Assembly (NCBI GenBank): GCA_050250795.1
Contig: JBFWNZ010000002.1
Span: 1 to 32,766 of the forward strand
DNA: 32,766 nt
Direction: 5' to 3'
Source of the DNA: JBFWNZ01 sp050250795
GTDB lineage: Bacteria; Pseudomonadota; Alphaproteobacteria; UBA8366
Shown here: positions 25,156 to 32,766 of the stretch, piece by piece
How positions within the stretch are numbered: position 1 is the stretch's first letter
How the letters are laid out: every line of letters begins with the position of its first letter
Notes under the pieces: generated by a model
What the model was told of the DNA's origin: nothing
Databases searched by the model: none
What the model saw: only the letters and a program-made list of their open reading frames with translations
Position numbers and translations under genes: made by a program

Positions 25156-27096
25156 CTACCCTGCCTTCTGCACGCGCATGTACCATTCGACGAGGCGGCG
25201 GACCTGACGCGGGGTGTAGCCATGCGCCACCATCCGGTCCAGGAACGCCTGGTGCTTCTCCGCGCTCTCGCTGTCCTTCTTGGTATCGAAGGAAATGACC
25301 GGCAGCAGCTCCTCGATCTGAGAGAACATCCGCTCCTCGATCACCTGCCGGACCTTCTCATAGGACGTCCAACTCGGATTCCGGCCACCGCTCTGCGCCC
25401 GTTGGCGCAGGGCGTATTTCACGACCTCGTTGCGGAAATCCTTGGGATTGGCGATCCCCGCCGGCTTCTCGGTCTTGGAGAGCTCCTGATCCAGCATCTG
25501 CCGGTTGAGGATCTGGCCGGTGTCCGGATCCTTGTAGTCCTGGTTCTCGACCCAGGCATCGGCATAGGCGATGTAGCGGTCGAACAGGTTCTGGCCGTAG
25601 TCGTTGTAGGATTCCAGATAGGCTTTCTGGATTTCCTTGCCGATGTACTCGGCATAACGCGGCGACAGCTCGTCCTTGATGAAGGCCAAGTACTGCTGCT
25701 CGGTATCCGCCGGAAACTGCTCGCGGCGCACCGCCTGCTCCAGCACATACATGAGATGGACAGGGTCGGCCGCCACCTCCTGGGTGTCGAAGTTGAAGGT
25801 CTCCGACAGCACCTTGTAGGCGAAGCGGGTCGACAGGCCGGTCATGCCCTCGTCCACACCGCCGATGTCGCGATACTCCTGGACCGTCTTCGCGTTCGGA
25901 TCGGTGTCCTTCAGGCTCTCGCCGTTATAGACCCGCATCTTCGAGAACAGCGATGAGTTCTCATGCGGCTTCAGCCGCGAGAGAATCGAGAACTCGGCCG
26001 CCATCCGCAGGGTCGACGGCGCACAGGTCGCATCGGCGAGCTCGGAATTGCCGATCAGCTTGGCATAGATGTCCACTTCCTCGTCGACGCGCAGGCAATA
26101 GGGCACCTTGACCACGCAGATGCGGTCGAGAAACGCCTCGTTGTTGCGGTTTGCCTTAAAGCTCTTCCATTCCGCTTCGTTGGAATGGGCCAGGATCATA
26201 CCCTGGAACGGCAGCGCCCCGATGTTCTCGGAGCCCATGTAGTTGTTTTCCTGCGTCGCGGTCAGTAGCGGATGCAGCATCTTCAGCGGCGCCTTGAACA
26301 TTTCGACGAACTCGAGAATGCCCTGAGTCGTGCGGTTAAGGCCGCCCGAATAGGCGTACGCGTCCGGGTCCTCCTGGCTGAAGAACTCCAGCTTGCGAAT
26401 GTCCACCTTGCCGACCAGCGACGAGATGTCCTGATTGTTCTCGTCGCCCGGCTCCGTCTTGGCGACGCCGATCTGGCGCAGCTTCGAGGGATGAAGCCGC
26501 ACCACCGAAAACTTGGAGATGTCGCCGCCGAACTCGTCGAGACGCTTGACCGCCCAGCCGGAACACAGCCCCGTCAGCCGGCGCGCCGGAATCCCGTAGC
26601 GCTCCTCCATCAGTCGGCCATGGCGCGCCGGATCGAACAGACCCAGCGGGCTCTCATAGATCGGGCTGACCTGGTCGCCGGCCTTCAGCACATAGATGGG
26701 CGCCTGCTCCATCAGCGACTTCAGCCGCTCGGCCAGCGAGGATTTGCCGCCGCCGACCGGGCCCAACAGATAGAGAATCTGCTTGCGTTCCTCGAGCCCC
26801 TGCGCGGCATGGCGGAGGAAGCCCACGATCCGCTCGATCGTGTCCTCCATCCCGTAGAAGTCAGCGAAATAAGGGTAAATCTTGATGGTGCGGTTCTGGA
26901 AGATGCGGCTCAGGCGTTCGTCGCGCGCGGTGTCGATCACCTTGGGCTCGCCCAGTGCCGACAGCATCCGCTCGGCCGCGCTGGCATAGCACATCGGATC
27001 GGACTTGCAGGCCTCCAGATAGGACTGGAGGCTCATCTCCGAGCTTTTCCGGTCCTGGTACTGTTCCGTGAAGAGGTCGAGAACGTCCTGGCTCAT
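25156..27096 (-). CDS. prkA: PrkA family AAA+ protein kinase (YeaG)
   Basis: 646 residues, matching PrkA/YeaG. The N-terminal AAA+ domain holds the Walker A motif GPVGGGKSS (112-120, K118) and family stretches RTIKIYPYFADFYGMED, SPIYESPLGLF and RRLTGLCSGWAVKRL. The C-terminal part (about 420-646) carries the kinase-like PrkA domain. The protein is a stress and nutrient-limitation kinase/AAA+ enzyme with poorly known targets. The frame is open to 27162, but ATG 27096 has GGGAGAT upstream and gives the family N-terminus MSQDVLDLF. It leads the prkA-yeaH-spoVR operon, and a perfect EcfG-type promoter lies 65 bases upstream. Confidence 0.97.
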   Translation of the reverse strand: MSQDVLDLFTEQYQDRKSSEMSLQSYLEACKSDPMCYASAAERMLSALGEPKVIDTARDERLSRIFQNRTIKIYPYFADFYGMEDTIERIVGFLRHAAQGLEERKQILYLLGPVGGGKSSLAERLKSLMEQAPIYVLKAGDQVSPIYESPLGLFDPARHGRLMEERYGIPARRLTGLCSGWAVKRLDEFGGDISKFSVVRLHPSKLRQIGVAKTEPGDENNQDISSLVGKVDIRKLEFFSQEDPDAYAYSGGLNRTTQGILEFVEMFKAPLKMLHPLLTATQENNYMGSENIGALPFQGMILAHSNEAEWKSFKANRNNEAFLDRICVVKVPYCLRVDEEVDIYAKLIGNSELADATCAPSTLRMAAEFSILSRLKPHENSSLFSKMRVYNGESLKDTDPNAKTVQEYRDIGGVDEGMTGLSTRFAYKVLSETFNFDTQEVAADPVHLMYVLEQAVRREQFPADTEQQYLAFIKDELSPRYAEYIGKEIQKAYLESYNDYGQNLFDRYIAYADAWVENQDYKDPDTGQILNRQMLDQELSKTEKPAGIANPKDFRNEVVKYALRQRAQSGGRNPSWTSYEKVRQVIEERMFSQIEELLPVISFDTKKDSESAEKHQAFLDRMVAHGYTPRQVRRLVEWYMRVQKAG

Positions 27097-27160
27097 GCTG
27101 CATCTCCCATCCCGTACGCCCGCCTGGCGTCGGGATCGCGATTTACTCCGCTTCCAAAAC

Positions 27161-27186
27161 AACGGAGCCTGCTGCGCATCAGTTCC
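27161..27186 (-). promoter_or_regulatory. EcfG-type general-stress promoter upstream of prkA
   Basis: Read on the minus strand: GGAAC (27186-27182), 17 bases, CGTT (27164-27161), a full match to the alphaproteobacterial EcfG/SigT/RpoE2 consensus GGAAC-N16/17-CGTT. Transcription would start near 27155, giving a leader of about 60 bases to the prkA ATG. It sits in the 140-base gap between fmdB and prkA, correctly oriented. Confidence 0.7.
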
Positions 27187-27236
27187 CCTGGCCCTTCCTG
27201 GATATCGCCTCCCTCAGTTCCGCCCGCCATGCCGGC

Positions 27237-27584
27237 TTAGTGCGAGATCATCCAAGGCCGCTTTTGCGGAAATGCCTTGGAACCGTCGCGACCGCGCACC
27301 GCCTGTCCTTTCACCGACGACGATGAACACCCACAGCCAGGGCCGTGCCGATGTCCCGCCTCGCGCATCTCTCCCGACATCTTCGGGCGATGGGCGCTGC
27401 GTTCGTTGGTTGCATGCGCCATGCGGACCGTCGAAGACAGCGTACTCAATTGCGGAGCCGTCAGGAAGGCCCGTGGCGACAACGCGCCGCAGTCCGGGCA
27501 GGCGACCGGGTCCGATGACTGGGCCATGGGCCGCATGTCCGTGAACGGACCGCAGGCAACGCATTCATGTTCGTAGATCGGCAT
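27237..27584 (-). CDS. fmdB: FmdB-family zinc-ribbon protein
   Basis: 115 residues. The N-terminal zinc ribbon, MPIYEHECVACG with C8/C11 and CPDCG with C29/C32, is the FmdB signature. A second possible metal site, GHRHGPGCGC (H78, H80, C84, C86), lies in the C-terminal part, followed by a Ser run and a basic tail. FmdB was first described as a putative regulator next to formamidase in Methylophilus; its exact action is not established. It lies 90 bases after fmdA on the same strand, with a hairpin between them, and has GGAG before the ATG. Likely a regulator or accessory factor of amide use. Confidence 0.9.
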   Translation of the reverse strand: MPIYEHECVACGPFTDMRPMAQSSDPVACPDCGALSPRAFLTAPQLSTLSSTVRMAHATNERSAHRPKMSGEMREAGHRHGPGCGCSSSSVKGQAVRGRDGSKAFPQKRPWMISH

Positions 27585-27629
27585 TCGGATGCTCCGGATG
27601 ACTGGGAACGGTTGAGGGAACCGGGGCGA

Positions 27630-27663
27630 GCGGGGGCGACCGCACAGTGAATGCCGCCCCCGC
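27630..27663 (-). terminator. GC-rich hairpin between fmdA and fmdB
   Basis: Arms GCGGGGGCG (27630-27638) and CGCCCCCGC (27655-27663), 9 bp, with a 16-base loop, just past the fmdA stop. No T-run follows on the minus strand, so it may act as a transcript stabiliser or partial attenuator rather than a true terminator. Confidence 0.4.
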
Positions 27664-27674
27664 CGCCGCCCCCG

Positions 27675-28904
27675 TTACAGATCGGGCGCGAGCGGAATGT
27701 CGATGTCGCCCTTGATGTGCTTGATCGGGCCGGATGCATTCGGCCGGATGTCGAAGTCGAAGATTTCGGTCGGCAGGAACAGCGTTGCGCAGGCGTTCGG
27801 AATGTCGACCACCCCGCTGATGTGGCCCTGTACCGGCGCCGTGCCCAGGATGGCGTGCGCCTGAGCCCGCGAGTAACCGAACTTGGTCATGTACTCGATG
27901 GCGTTCAGGCAGGCCTGGCGGTAGGCGATGTGCACGTCGAGGTAATGCTGCTTGCCGGCCTCGTCGACCGAGATGCCCTCGAAGATCAGGTAATCGTTGT
28001 AGTTGGGTATCAACGGGCTGGGCTTGAAGATCGGATTCTTGATCCCGTACTTCGCCATGCCGCCCTTGATCAGGTCGACCTTCATATGCACCCAGCCGGC
28101 CATCTCGATGGCGCCGCAGAAGGTGATTTCGCCATCGCCCTGCGAGAAGTGCAGGTCGCCCAGCGACAGGCCGGCCCCGTTCACATAGACCGGGAAGTAG
28201 ATCTTCGATCCCCGCGACAGATCCTTGATGTCGCAGTTGCCGCCATGCTCGCGCGGCGGAACGGTGCGCGCGCCGGTCGCCGCCGCCGCTTCCTTCGCCG
28301 CACCGGACATGCGGCCCATATGGGCCGTCGGCACATAGGGAAGCGTCGCCAGCGGCGGAACCCGCTCGGGATCGGTCGAGAACAGCGCCTCCTCGCGGGT
28401 GTTCCAGGTATCCAGCAGCTGCGGCGAGGGCAGGCAGCCGATCAGACCGGGATGGATCAGGCCGGCAAAACTGACGCCGGGCACATGCCGCGAGTTGGTG
28501 TAGATGCCGCTCACGTCCCAGATCGACTTCTGCGCCTCGGGGAAGTGGTCGGTCAGGAATCCGCCGCCATTCTTCTTCGAGAAGAAGCCGTTGAAGCCCC
28601 ACAGGCTGTTCGGCAGGCAGCCGATGTCGAGCAAGTCCACCACCAGCAGATCGCCGGGCTCTGCGCCCTTCACGCCGATGGGGCCGCTGAGGAAATGCAC
28701 CTTCGACAGGTCGACATCGCGGACGTCCGAAGCATCGTCGTTGTTGGCGATCTGGCCGCCGGTCCAATCCACGCATTCGACGATGAAATCGTCGCCGGGG
28801 CTGACCATGGCCACCATCGGAATATCCGGGTGCCAGCGGTTATGGATCATGTCGTTTTCGTATGGAGAGGCCGACAAGTCGACCTTGATAAGAGTATCAG
28901 GCAC
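27675..28904 (-). CDS. fmdA: Formamidase (acetamidase/formamidase family)
   Basis: Hydrolyses formamide to ammonium and formate. The 409-residue product is close to the length of Methylophilus FmdA and shows its typical stretches: HNRWHPDIPMVAMVSPGDDF, the conserved VDWTGGQIANND, LSGPIGVKGAEPGDLLVVD, PREHGGNCDIKDLSRGS, and GDLHFSQGDGEITFCGAIEM. These identify FmdA rather than an amidase-signature enzyme. It begins at GTG, with GGGAG 7 bases upstream, and follows urtE after 51 bases. Being in the same unit as the transporter suggests imported formamide or a related short amide is the substrate. Confidence 0.97.
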   Translation of the reverse strand: MPDTLIKVDLSASPYENDMIHNRWHPDIPMVAMVSPGDDFIVECVDWTGGQIANNDDASDVRDVDLSKVHFLSGPIGVKGAEPGDLLVVDLLDIGCLPNSLWGFNGFFSKKNGGGFLTDHFPEAQKSIWDVSGIYTNSRHVPGVSFAGLIHPGLIGCLPSPQLLDTWNTREEALFSTDPERVPPLATLPYVPTAHMGRMSGAAKEAAAATGARTVPPREHGGNCDIKDLSRGSKIYFPVYVNGAGLSLGDLHFSQGDGEITFCGAIEMAGWVHMKVDLIKGGMAKYGIKNPIFKPSPLIPNYNDYLIFEGISVDEAGKQHYLDVHIAYRQACLNAIEYMTKFGYSRAQAHAILGTAPVQGHISGVVDIPNACATLFLPTEIFDFDIRPNASGPIKHIKGDIDIPLAPDL

Positions 28905-28955
28905 CGATCTTCTCCCGTGGCGTGTTGAGCAAGGAAAAGGCTTGTTCCAGGCCGG

Positions 28956-29645
28956 TCATACGGCGAGGAACCGGGCAATCGCCGCTTCGTCGACCCGGTC
29001 GCGGGTGTCGGAATGGACGATCGTTCCGTTCTCGATAACGAGAATCCGGTCCGCGACATCGAGCACGAAGCTCAGCACCTGCTCGCAGACGACGATGCAG
29101 AGCTGACGCATGTCGCGGATGTGTTTCAGCAGCCGCGCGATATCCTTGATGATCGAGGGCTGGATGCCCTCGGTCGGCTCATCGAGCAGCAGAACCTTGG
29201 GGTCGCTGGCAAGCGCGCGGGCAATGGCGAGTTGCTGTTGCTGGCCGCCCGACAGGTTGCCCCCGCGCCGGCCGGCGAATTCCTGAAGGATGGGGAACAG
29301 TTCGTAGATTTCCGGCGGCACATCCGACTTGCCGGTGACCACCAGCCCGGTCTCGATATTCTCGCGGACGGTCATGGTGCCGAAGATCTGCCGCCCCTGC
29401 GGCACATCTCCGAGCCCCTGCCGCACGCGCGAATGACTCGGCAGGCTGGACACCTCGACCCCGCCGACGGAAACGGAGCCGGAAGCCGTCGGCAAGACGC
29501 CGATCAGCGACTTCATGAGCGTCGATTTGCCCATGCCGTTGCGGCCGACCACCGCAACGATTTCTCCCGGCTGGACCGCGAGGTCGATGCCGTGCAGCAC
29601 CTCGCTCTGTCCGTAGCACACATGTAGATCGCGAACCTCGAGCAT
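28956..29645 (-). CDS. urtE: Urea/amide ABC transporter ATPase UrtE
   Basis: 229-residue ABC ATPase of the LivF/UrtE type. Walker A GRNGMGKST (34-42), signature NLSGGQQQQLAIARAL, Walker B VLLLDEPTEGIQPSI and H-loop-region IVVCEQ. The sequence EPTEGIQPSIIKDI is typical of UrtE. The frame extends to a TTG at 29666 that overlaps the urtD stop, but ATG 29645 has AAGGA upstream and gives the family N-terminus MLEVRDLHVCYG, so I prefer it. It pairs with UrtD to energise import through UrtB and UrtC. Confidence 0.95.
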   Translation of the reverse strand: MLEVRDLHVCYGQSEVLHGIDLAVQPGEIVAVVGRNGMGKSTLMKSLIGVLPTASGSVSVGGVEVSSLPSHSRVRQGLGDVPQGRQIFGTMTVRENIETGLVVTGKSDVPPEIYELFPILQEFAGRRGGNLSGGQQQQLAIARALASDPKVLLLDEPTEGIQPSIIKDIARLLKHIRDMRQLCIVVCEQVLSFVLDVADRILVIENGTIVHSDTRDRVDEAAIARFLAV

Positions 29646-29662
29646 GGCTCGTTCCTTCTCGC

Positions 29663-30412
29663 TCAATGACCCAGATAGACTTCCTTGACGGTGGGATCCT
29701 CCTGGATCACCTCCATCCGTCCCTCGGCCAGAACCTTGCCCTGGTGCAGGACGGTGACCCTGTCCGCGATGCTCTCGACGAACTTCATGTCGTGCTCGAT
29801 CACGATCACCGCGCGCCCCTCGGTCACGCGGTTGAGCAGCTCTGCGGTCCGCCCCCGCTCGGCCACGCTCATGCCGGCGACCGGTTCGTCGAGCATCAAA
29901 AGCTCGGGGTCCTGGATCAGCAGCATGCCGATCTCAAGCCACTGCTTCTGGCCGTGACTGAGGGTTTCGGCCCGCTGCGACAGATGGTCGTCGAGGAAGA
30001 TCGTCCGCGCGACCTCATGCACCCGGTCGACCACCTCGGAATTGCGGCGGAAGGCCAGAGCGCCGAACACGCCGCGGCCGCGCGGAAACGAGATTTCGAG
30101 ATTCTCGAAGACGGTAAGATCCTCATAGATGGACGGATTCTGGAACTTCCGCCCGATGCCGAGCCGCACGATCTCGTGCTCCCGCATCTTGGTGATCTCA
30201 CGGTTGTTGAACCGGATCGAACCGTCCGAGACCTTCGTCCGGCCGCAGATCAGGTCGAGGACCGTTGTCTTACCGGCACCGTTGGGACCGATGATGACCC
30301 GGATTTCATCCTTGTTGATGTAGAGGCTGAGGTCGTTCACGGCCTTGAAGCCGTCGAATGAAACCGTCACCCCTTCCAGGGCCAGCAGAAAGTCGGTGTC
30401 GCTGGGGATCAT
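29663..30412 (-). CDS. urtD: Urea/amide ABC transporter ATPase UrtD
   Basis: 249-residue ABC ATPase of the LivG/UrtD type. Walker A GPNGAGKTT, signature TLSHGQKQWLEIGMLL (LSHGQ instead of LSGGQ is usual for UrtD), Walker B ELLMLDEPVAGMS and the switch region VIEHDMKFVESIAD. ATG 30412 is preferred because GGGAG lies 8 bases upstream; ATG 30418, two codons earlier, is only 2 bases from that site. Ends 17 bases before the urtE start, overlapping the possible TTG. Confidence 0.96.
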   Translation of the reverse strand: MIPSDTDFLLALEGVTVSFDGFKAVNDLSLYINKDEIRVIIGPNGAGKTTVLDLICGRTKVSDGSIRFNNREITKMREHEIVRLGIGRKFQNPSIYEDLTVFENLEISFPRGRGVFGALAFRRNSEVVDRVHEVARTIFLDDHLSQRAETLSHGQKQWLEIGMLLIQDPELLMLDEPVAGMSVAERGRTAELLNRVTEGRAVIVIEHDMKFVESIADRVTVLHQGKVLAEGRMEVIQEDPTVKEVYLGH

Positions 30413-30427
30413 CTGCATCTCTCCCGA

Positions 30428-31549
30428 TCATTCGGCATGCGAGAGGCCGGTTTTCCGGCCGCGCCGATTGGGGCGCAGACGGGCCAGCAGGGGATCGAGG
30501 TAGTCGGTGACGAGACCGGCCACACCGCGCGGGAAGAACAGGACCACCGCGATGAACAGGCCGCCCATCGCGAACAGCCACAGCTCCGGGAACGTCTCGG
30601 AGAAGACGGTCTTGCCCGCATTGACGATGAGCGCGCCGAGCGCGGCCCCGACCAGCGACAGCCGACCGCCGACCGCGCAGAAGATGACCATCTCGATCGA
30701 CGGAACGATGCCGATGATCGAGGGCGACATGAACCCGACCTGCAGCGTGAACATGGCACCGCCGATGGCCGAGACGGACGCCGCCACGCAGAAGGAGAAG
30801 ACCTTGAAGTTGGCGACGTCATAACCGGAGAAGCGCACCCGCTCCTCCTTGTCGCGAATTGCGACCAGGATACGCCCCAGTTTGCTGCCCAGCATCCAGC
30901 GCAGCATCAGCATGCAGCCGATCAACAGCGCCCCGTTCACGAAGTAGAGAATCTGCCGCGCCTCGTCGGTGCGGATGTCCCAGCCGTGAAGCGTGCGCAG
31001 ATCGGTGATGCCGTTGACGCCGCCGGTGTAGCCCTGCTGGCCGATGATAAGGATCGTGGCCACGGCGACGATGGCCTGGGTGATGATCGCAAAATAGACG
31101 CCGCCGACCCGGCGCTTGAACATCGCGATGCCGATGACGAAGGCGATCGCTGCCGGCACCGCCACGATCGCAAAGACCGTGAAGGTGAAGGAGTTGAAGG
31201 GTTCCCAGAACCAGGGCAGCGCGGTCAGCTGGTTCCAGTCCATGAAGTCGGGAATGCCGGGCGTGGATTGAATCTTGGTGATCTCGGGACTGGACGCCTC
31301 AAGTTTGAGGAACATGGCCATCCCATAGCCGCCCAGTCCGAAGAAAAGGCCCTGCCCAAGACTGAGAACCCCCGTGTAGCCCCAGCACAGGACGAGACCG
31401 ATCGCCACGAACCCGAAGGCAAGATACTTGCCCACCAGATTCAGTCGGAAATCGTCCATCACCAGCGGAAAGATCACGAGGATCAGCAGCGCGAGCGCGA
31501 GATAGGCAATCAGTTCGCGCTGACGCGCCGAATTGGTGAAAGTCGACAT
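30428..31549 (-). CDS. urtC: Urea/amide ABC transporter permease UrtC
   Basis: 373-residue inner-membrane permease of the LivM/UrtC family, with about 8-10 hydrophobic helices. Recognisable parts are YLAFGFVAIGLVLCWGYTGVLSLGQGLFFGLGGY, the long insert between helices 3 and 4 (SSPEITKIQSTPGIPDFMDW) seen in UrtC, and RILVAIRDKEERVRFSGYDV, the cytoplasmic loop that contacts the ATPase. A near-perfect ribosome site, GGAGGTAATC, fixes the ATG. The urtB stop lies 2 bases before this start. Confidence 0.96.
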   Translation of the reverse strand: MSTFTNSARQRELIAYLALALLILVIFPLVMDDFRLNLVGKYLAFGFVAIGLVLCWGYTGVLSLGQGLFFGLGGYGMAMFLKLEASSPEITKIQSTPGIPDFMDWNQLTALPWFWEPFNSFTFTVFAIVAVPAAIAFVIGIAMFKRRVGGVYFAIITQAIVAVATILIIGQQGYTGGVNGITDLRTLHGWDIRTDEARQILYFVNGALLIGCMLMLRWMLGSKLGRILVAIRDKEERVRFSGYDVANFKVFSFCVAASVSAIGGAMFTLQVGFMSPSIIGIVPSIEMVIFCAVGGRLSLVGAALGALIVNAGKTVFSETFPELWLFAMGGLFIAVVLFFPRGVAGLVTDYLDPLLARLRPNRRGRKTGLSHAE

Positions 31550-31551
31550 GA

Positions 31552-32475
31552 TTACCTCCGCACCTTCAGGACGAAGAGACCCTCCGGCCGCAGCATCAGC
31601 AGCCCGATGACGATCAGCAGCGTGATGACCTTGGCCATCGAACCGCTGAGGAAGAACTCAAGAGCCGATTGGGACTGCGAGATGGTGAGGGCCGAAGCCA
31701 CGGTGCCGATCAGGCTCTGCGCGCCGCCGAACACCACCACCAGGAAGGTGTCGACGATGTAGAGCTGACCGGAAGTCGGGCCGGTGGAGCCGATCATGGT
31801 AAAGGCGCTGCCGGCCACGCCGGCGACGCCGCAGCCGAGGCCGAAGGTCATCCGGTCGATCCGCCGCGTGTCGATGCCGACGGCGCCGCTCATCGTCCGA
31901 TTGGCCGTCACCGCGCGCACCTGAAGGCCCCAGCGCGACCGGAACATCAACACGACCACCGCGGCCGTGATGACCAGGGTCAGCCCCATCACGAAAAGGC
32001 CATTGATCTGCATTTCGATGGTGTCGGAGATGGCAAGCGAGCCCATCAGCCAGTCGGGCAACACGACACCCACCTCACGTGCGCCGAACACCGAGCGATA
32101 GAGCTGCTGCAGGATCAGGCTCAGGCCCCAGGTCGCGAGCAGCGTATCCAGCGGCCGCTTGTAGAGATGCCGGATCAGCGCCCACTCGACGAACAATCCG
32201 AGCGCGCCTGCGGCCAGGAAGGCCAGCACCATCGCGACGATGAAGTAGGCGGGGTAAGCCCAGGGCAGATAGTCCGCGAACAGGTGCGAACACATGTAGG
32301 TGACGTAGGCGCCGAGGATCAGGAATTCGCCATGCGCCATGTTGATGACGCCCATCTGGCCGAAGATGATCGCCAGACCCAGCGCCATCAGCACGAACAC
32401 GGAGAACAGGATCAGGCCGGCGAAGGCCTGCATCGCGAGGATCGAACCCAGCTCACCCAAGGAATAATCGAACAT
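31552..32475 (-). CDS. urtB: Urea/amide ABC transporter permease UrtB
   Basis: 307-residue permease of the LivH/UrtB family with about 8 membrane helices. Family stretches: FVLMALGLAIIFGQMGVINMAHGEFLILGAYVTY, LDTLLATWGLSLILQQLYR, VRAVTANRTMSGAVGIDTRRID (ATPase-contact loop) and DTFLVVVFGGAQSLIGTV. It forms the channel with UrtC. ATG 32475 has GGGAG about 9 bases upstream. It is separated from urtA by a strong hairpin at 32511-32543. Confidence 0.96.
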   Translation of the reverse strand: MFDYSLGELGSILAMQAFAGLILFSVFVLMALGLAIIFGQMGVINMAHGEFLILGAYVTYMCSHLFADYLPWAYPAYFIVAMVLAFLAAGALGLFVEWALIRHLYKRPLDTLLATWGLSLILQQLYRSVFGAREVGVVLPDWLMGSLAISDTIEMQINGLFVMGLTLVITAAVVVLMFRSRWGLQVRAVTANRTMSGAVGIDTRRIDRMTFGLGCGVAGVAGSAFTMIGSTGPTSGQLYIVDTFLVVVFGGAQSLIGTVASALTISQSQSALEFFLSGSMAKVITLLIVIGLLMLRPEGLFVLKVRR

Positions 32476-32510
32476 CGAGCGGAACTCCCAGCGGCGTCAG
32501 AAGGCGAAGC

Positions 32511-32543
32511 GCCGCCCCGGCCGGACCTGCCGGCCGGGGCGGC
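32511..32543 (-). terminator. Perfect 14-bp hairpin between urtA and urtB
   Basis: GCCGCCCCGGCCGG (32511-32524), loop ACCTG, CCGGCCGGGGCGGC (32530-32543): a perfect, all-GC stem in the 74-base gap between the urtA stop and the urtB start. No T-run follows on the minus strand. Such elements commonly protect or attenuate the message so that the binding protein is made in excess over the permeases. Confidence 0.65.
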
Positions 32544-32549
32544 AACGCA

Positions 32550-32766
32550 TCACTGATAGCCCTTGGGGAAGGGATCGGGTTCGACGAGGTCCGCCGTCTC
32601 GTAGATGAGATCGTACTGACCGTCGGCCCGTGCGCGACCGACCCGCGTCTTGCTCCAGAGGTGATGATTCTCGTGGATGCGGACGTAGCCTTCCGGTGCC
32701 TCCTTGAACTCGATCCCCGGCGATGCCGCCGCGATCTTGTCGATGTCGAAGCTGCCCGCCTTCTCA
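32550..32766 (-). CDS. urtA: Urea/amide ABC transporter substrate-binding protein UrtA, C-terminal end only
   Basis: The last 71 residues of UrtA; the 5' part lies beyond the window edge. I translated it from the reverse strand: it contains GSFDIDKIAAASPGIEFKEA, then GYVRIHENHHLWSKTRVGRA, then RADGQYDLIYETADLVEPDP, and ends FPKGYQ. NHHLW with ADGQYDLIYET and the closing DPFP are typical of UrtA/FmdD-type binding proteins. This periplasmic protein captures urea or short amides for UrtBCDE; the ligand pocket lies mostly outside the window, so which amide is bound cannot be judged. Confidence 0.93.
   Translation of the reverse strand, partial: EKAGSFDIDKIAAASPGIEFKEAPEGYVRIHENHHLWSKTRVGRARADGQYDLIYETADLVEPDPFPKGYQ

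Noticed and set aside
27661..27675. G-rich minus-strand run as a G-quadruplex
   Set aside because: The short GG and GGGGG runs could form at most a two-layer structure; better explained by the GC-rich hairpin and base composition.
27651..28928. Plus-strand open frame of 425 codons over fmdA
   Set aside because: Antisense shadow of formamidase.
30437..31762. Plus-strand open frame of 441 codons over urtC
   Set aside because: Antisense shadow; rich in His, Asp and Gln as expected from the reverse of a membrane protein gene.

Overview
The window is GC-rich DNA from the chromosome of an alphaproteobacterium, most likely of the Rhodospirillales type. I infer this from the gene families, the DivK-like and ChpT-like signalling proteins, the EcfG-type promoter motif, and the familiar prkA-yeaH-spoVR and urt/fmd gene orders. 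There is no rRNA, tRNA, CRISPR array, insertion sequence or phage gene that I can see. Genes are packed tightly, with many ATGA/GTGA stop-start overlaps; only one gene-free stretch exceeds 300 bases (about 9710-10116).

Layout. (1) 1-3247, plus strand: the end of a urease operon, ureC (5' end cut off by the window edge), ureE, ureF, ureG. (2) 3251-9709, minus strand: a compact four-gene signalling operon: a membrane Cache-PAS hybrid histidine kinase with two receiver domains, a DivK-like single-domain receiver, a receiver joined to a degenerate HD-GYP-like domain, and a receiver joined to a class III adenylate cyclase behind two kinase-dimerisation-like segments. (3) 10117-15025: a small catabolic cluster on both strands: flavin-dependent monooxygenase (NtaA/SnaA family), MmgE/PrpD protein, secreted dienelactone-hydrolase-like enzyme and a CitE/HpcH-type CoA-ester lyase. 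(4) 15050-18199: a second signalling and stress patch: a kinase-like protein without a working ATP-binding domain, an ECF sigma factor, an OmpR-type regulator, a lone receiver and a small DUF3008 protein. (5) 18196-22226: LysR regulator, CE4-fold deacetylase-like protein and nitrilase on the minus strand, then a flavin/pyridoxamine-oxidase-fold protein and an RraA-family protein on the plus strand. (6) 22231-27096, minus strand: spoVR, yeaH (DUF444) and prkA, preceded by a full match to the EcfG general-stress promoter (GGAAC-N17-CGTT). (7) 27237-32766, minus strand: fmdB, fmdA (formamidase) and the urtEDCB genes of a urea/short-chain-amide ABC transporter, with the end of urtA at the window edge.

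How it works together. Both ends serve nitrogen scavenging: the transporter brings in urea or short amides, formamidase splits formamide to ammonium and formate, and urease splits urea; the nitrilase may add another ammonium-releasing step. In between lie two phosphorelay clusters, one ending in predicted cAMP synthesis, and stress functions that appear tied to an ECF/EcfG-type sigma factor. The candidate for an undescribed system is the 3251-9709 operon: one complete kinase, five receiver domains, a pseudo-HD-GYP module and a cyclase carrying kinase-like docking segments. All assignments come from reading the sequence and from knowledge of the families; no database search was run.
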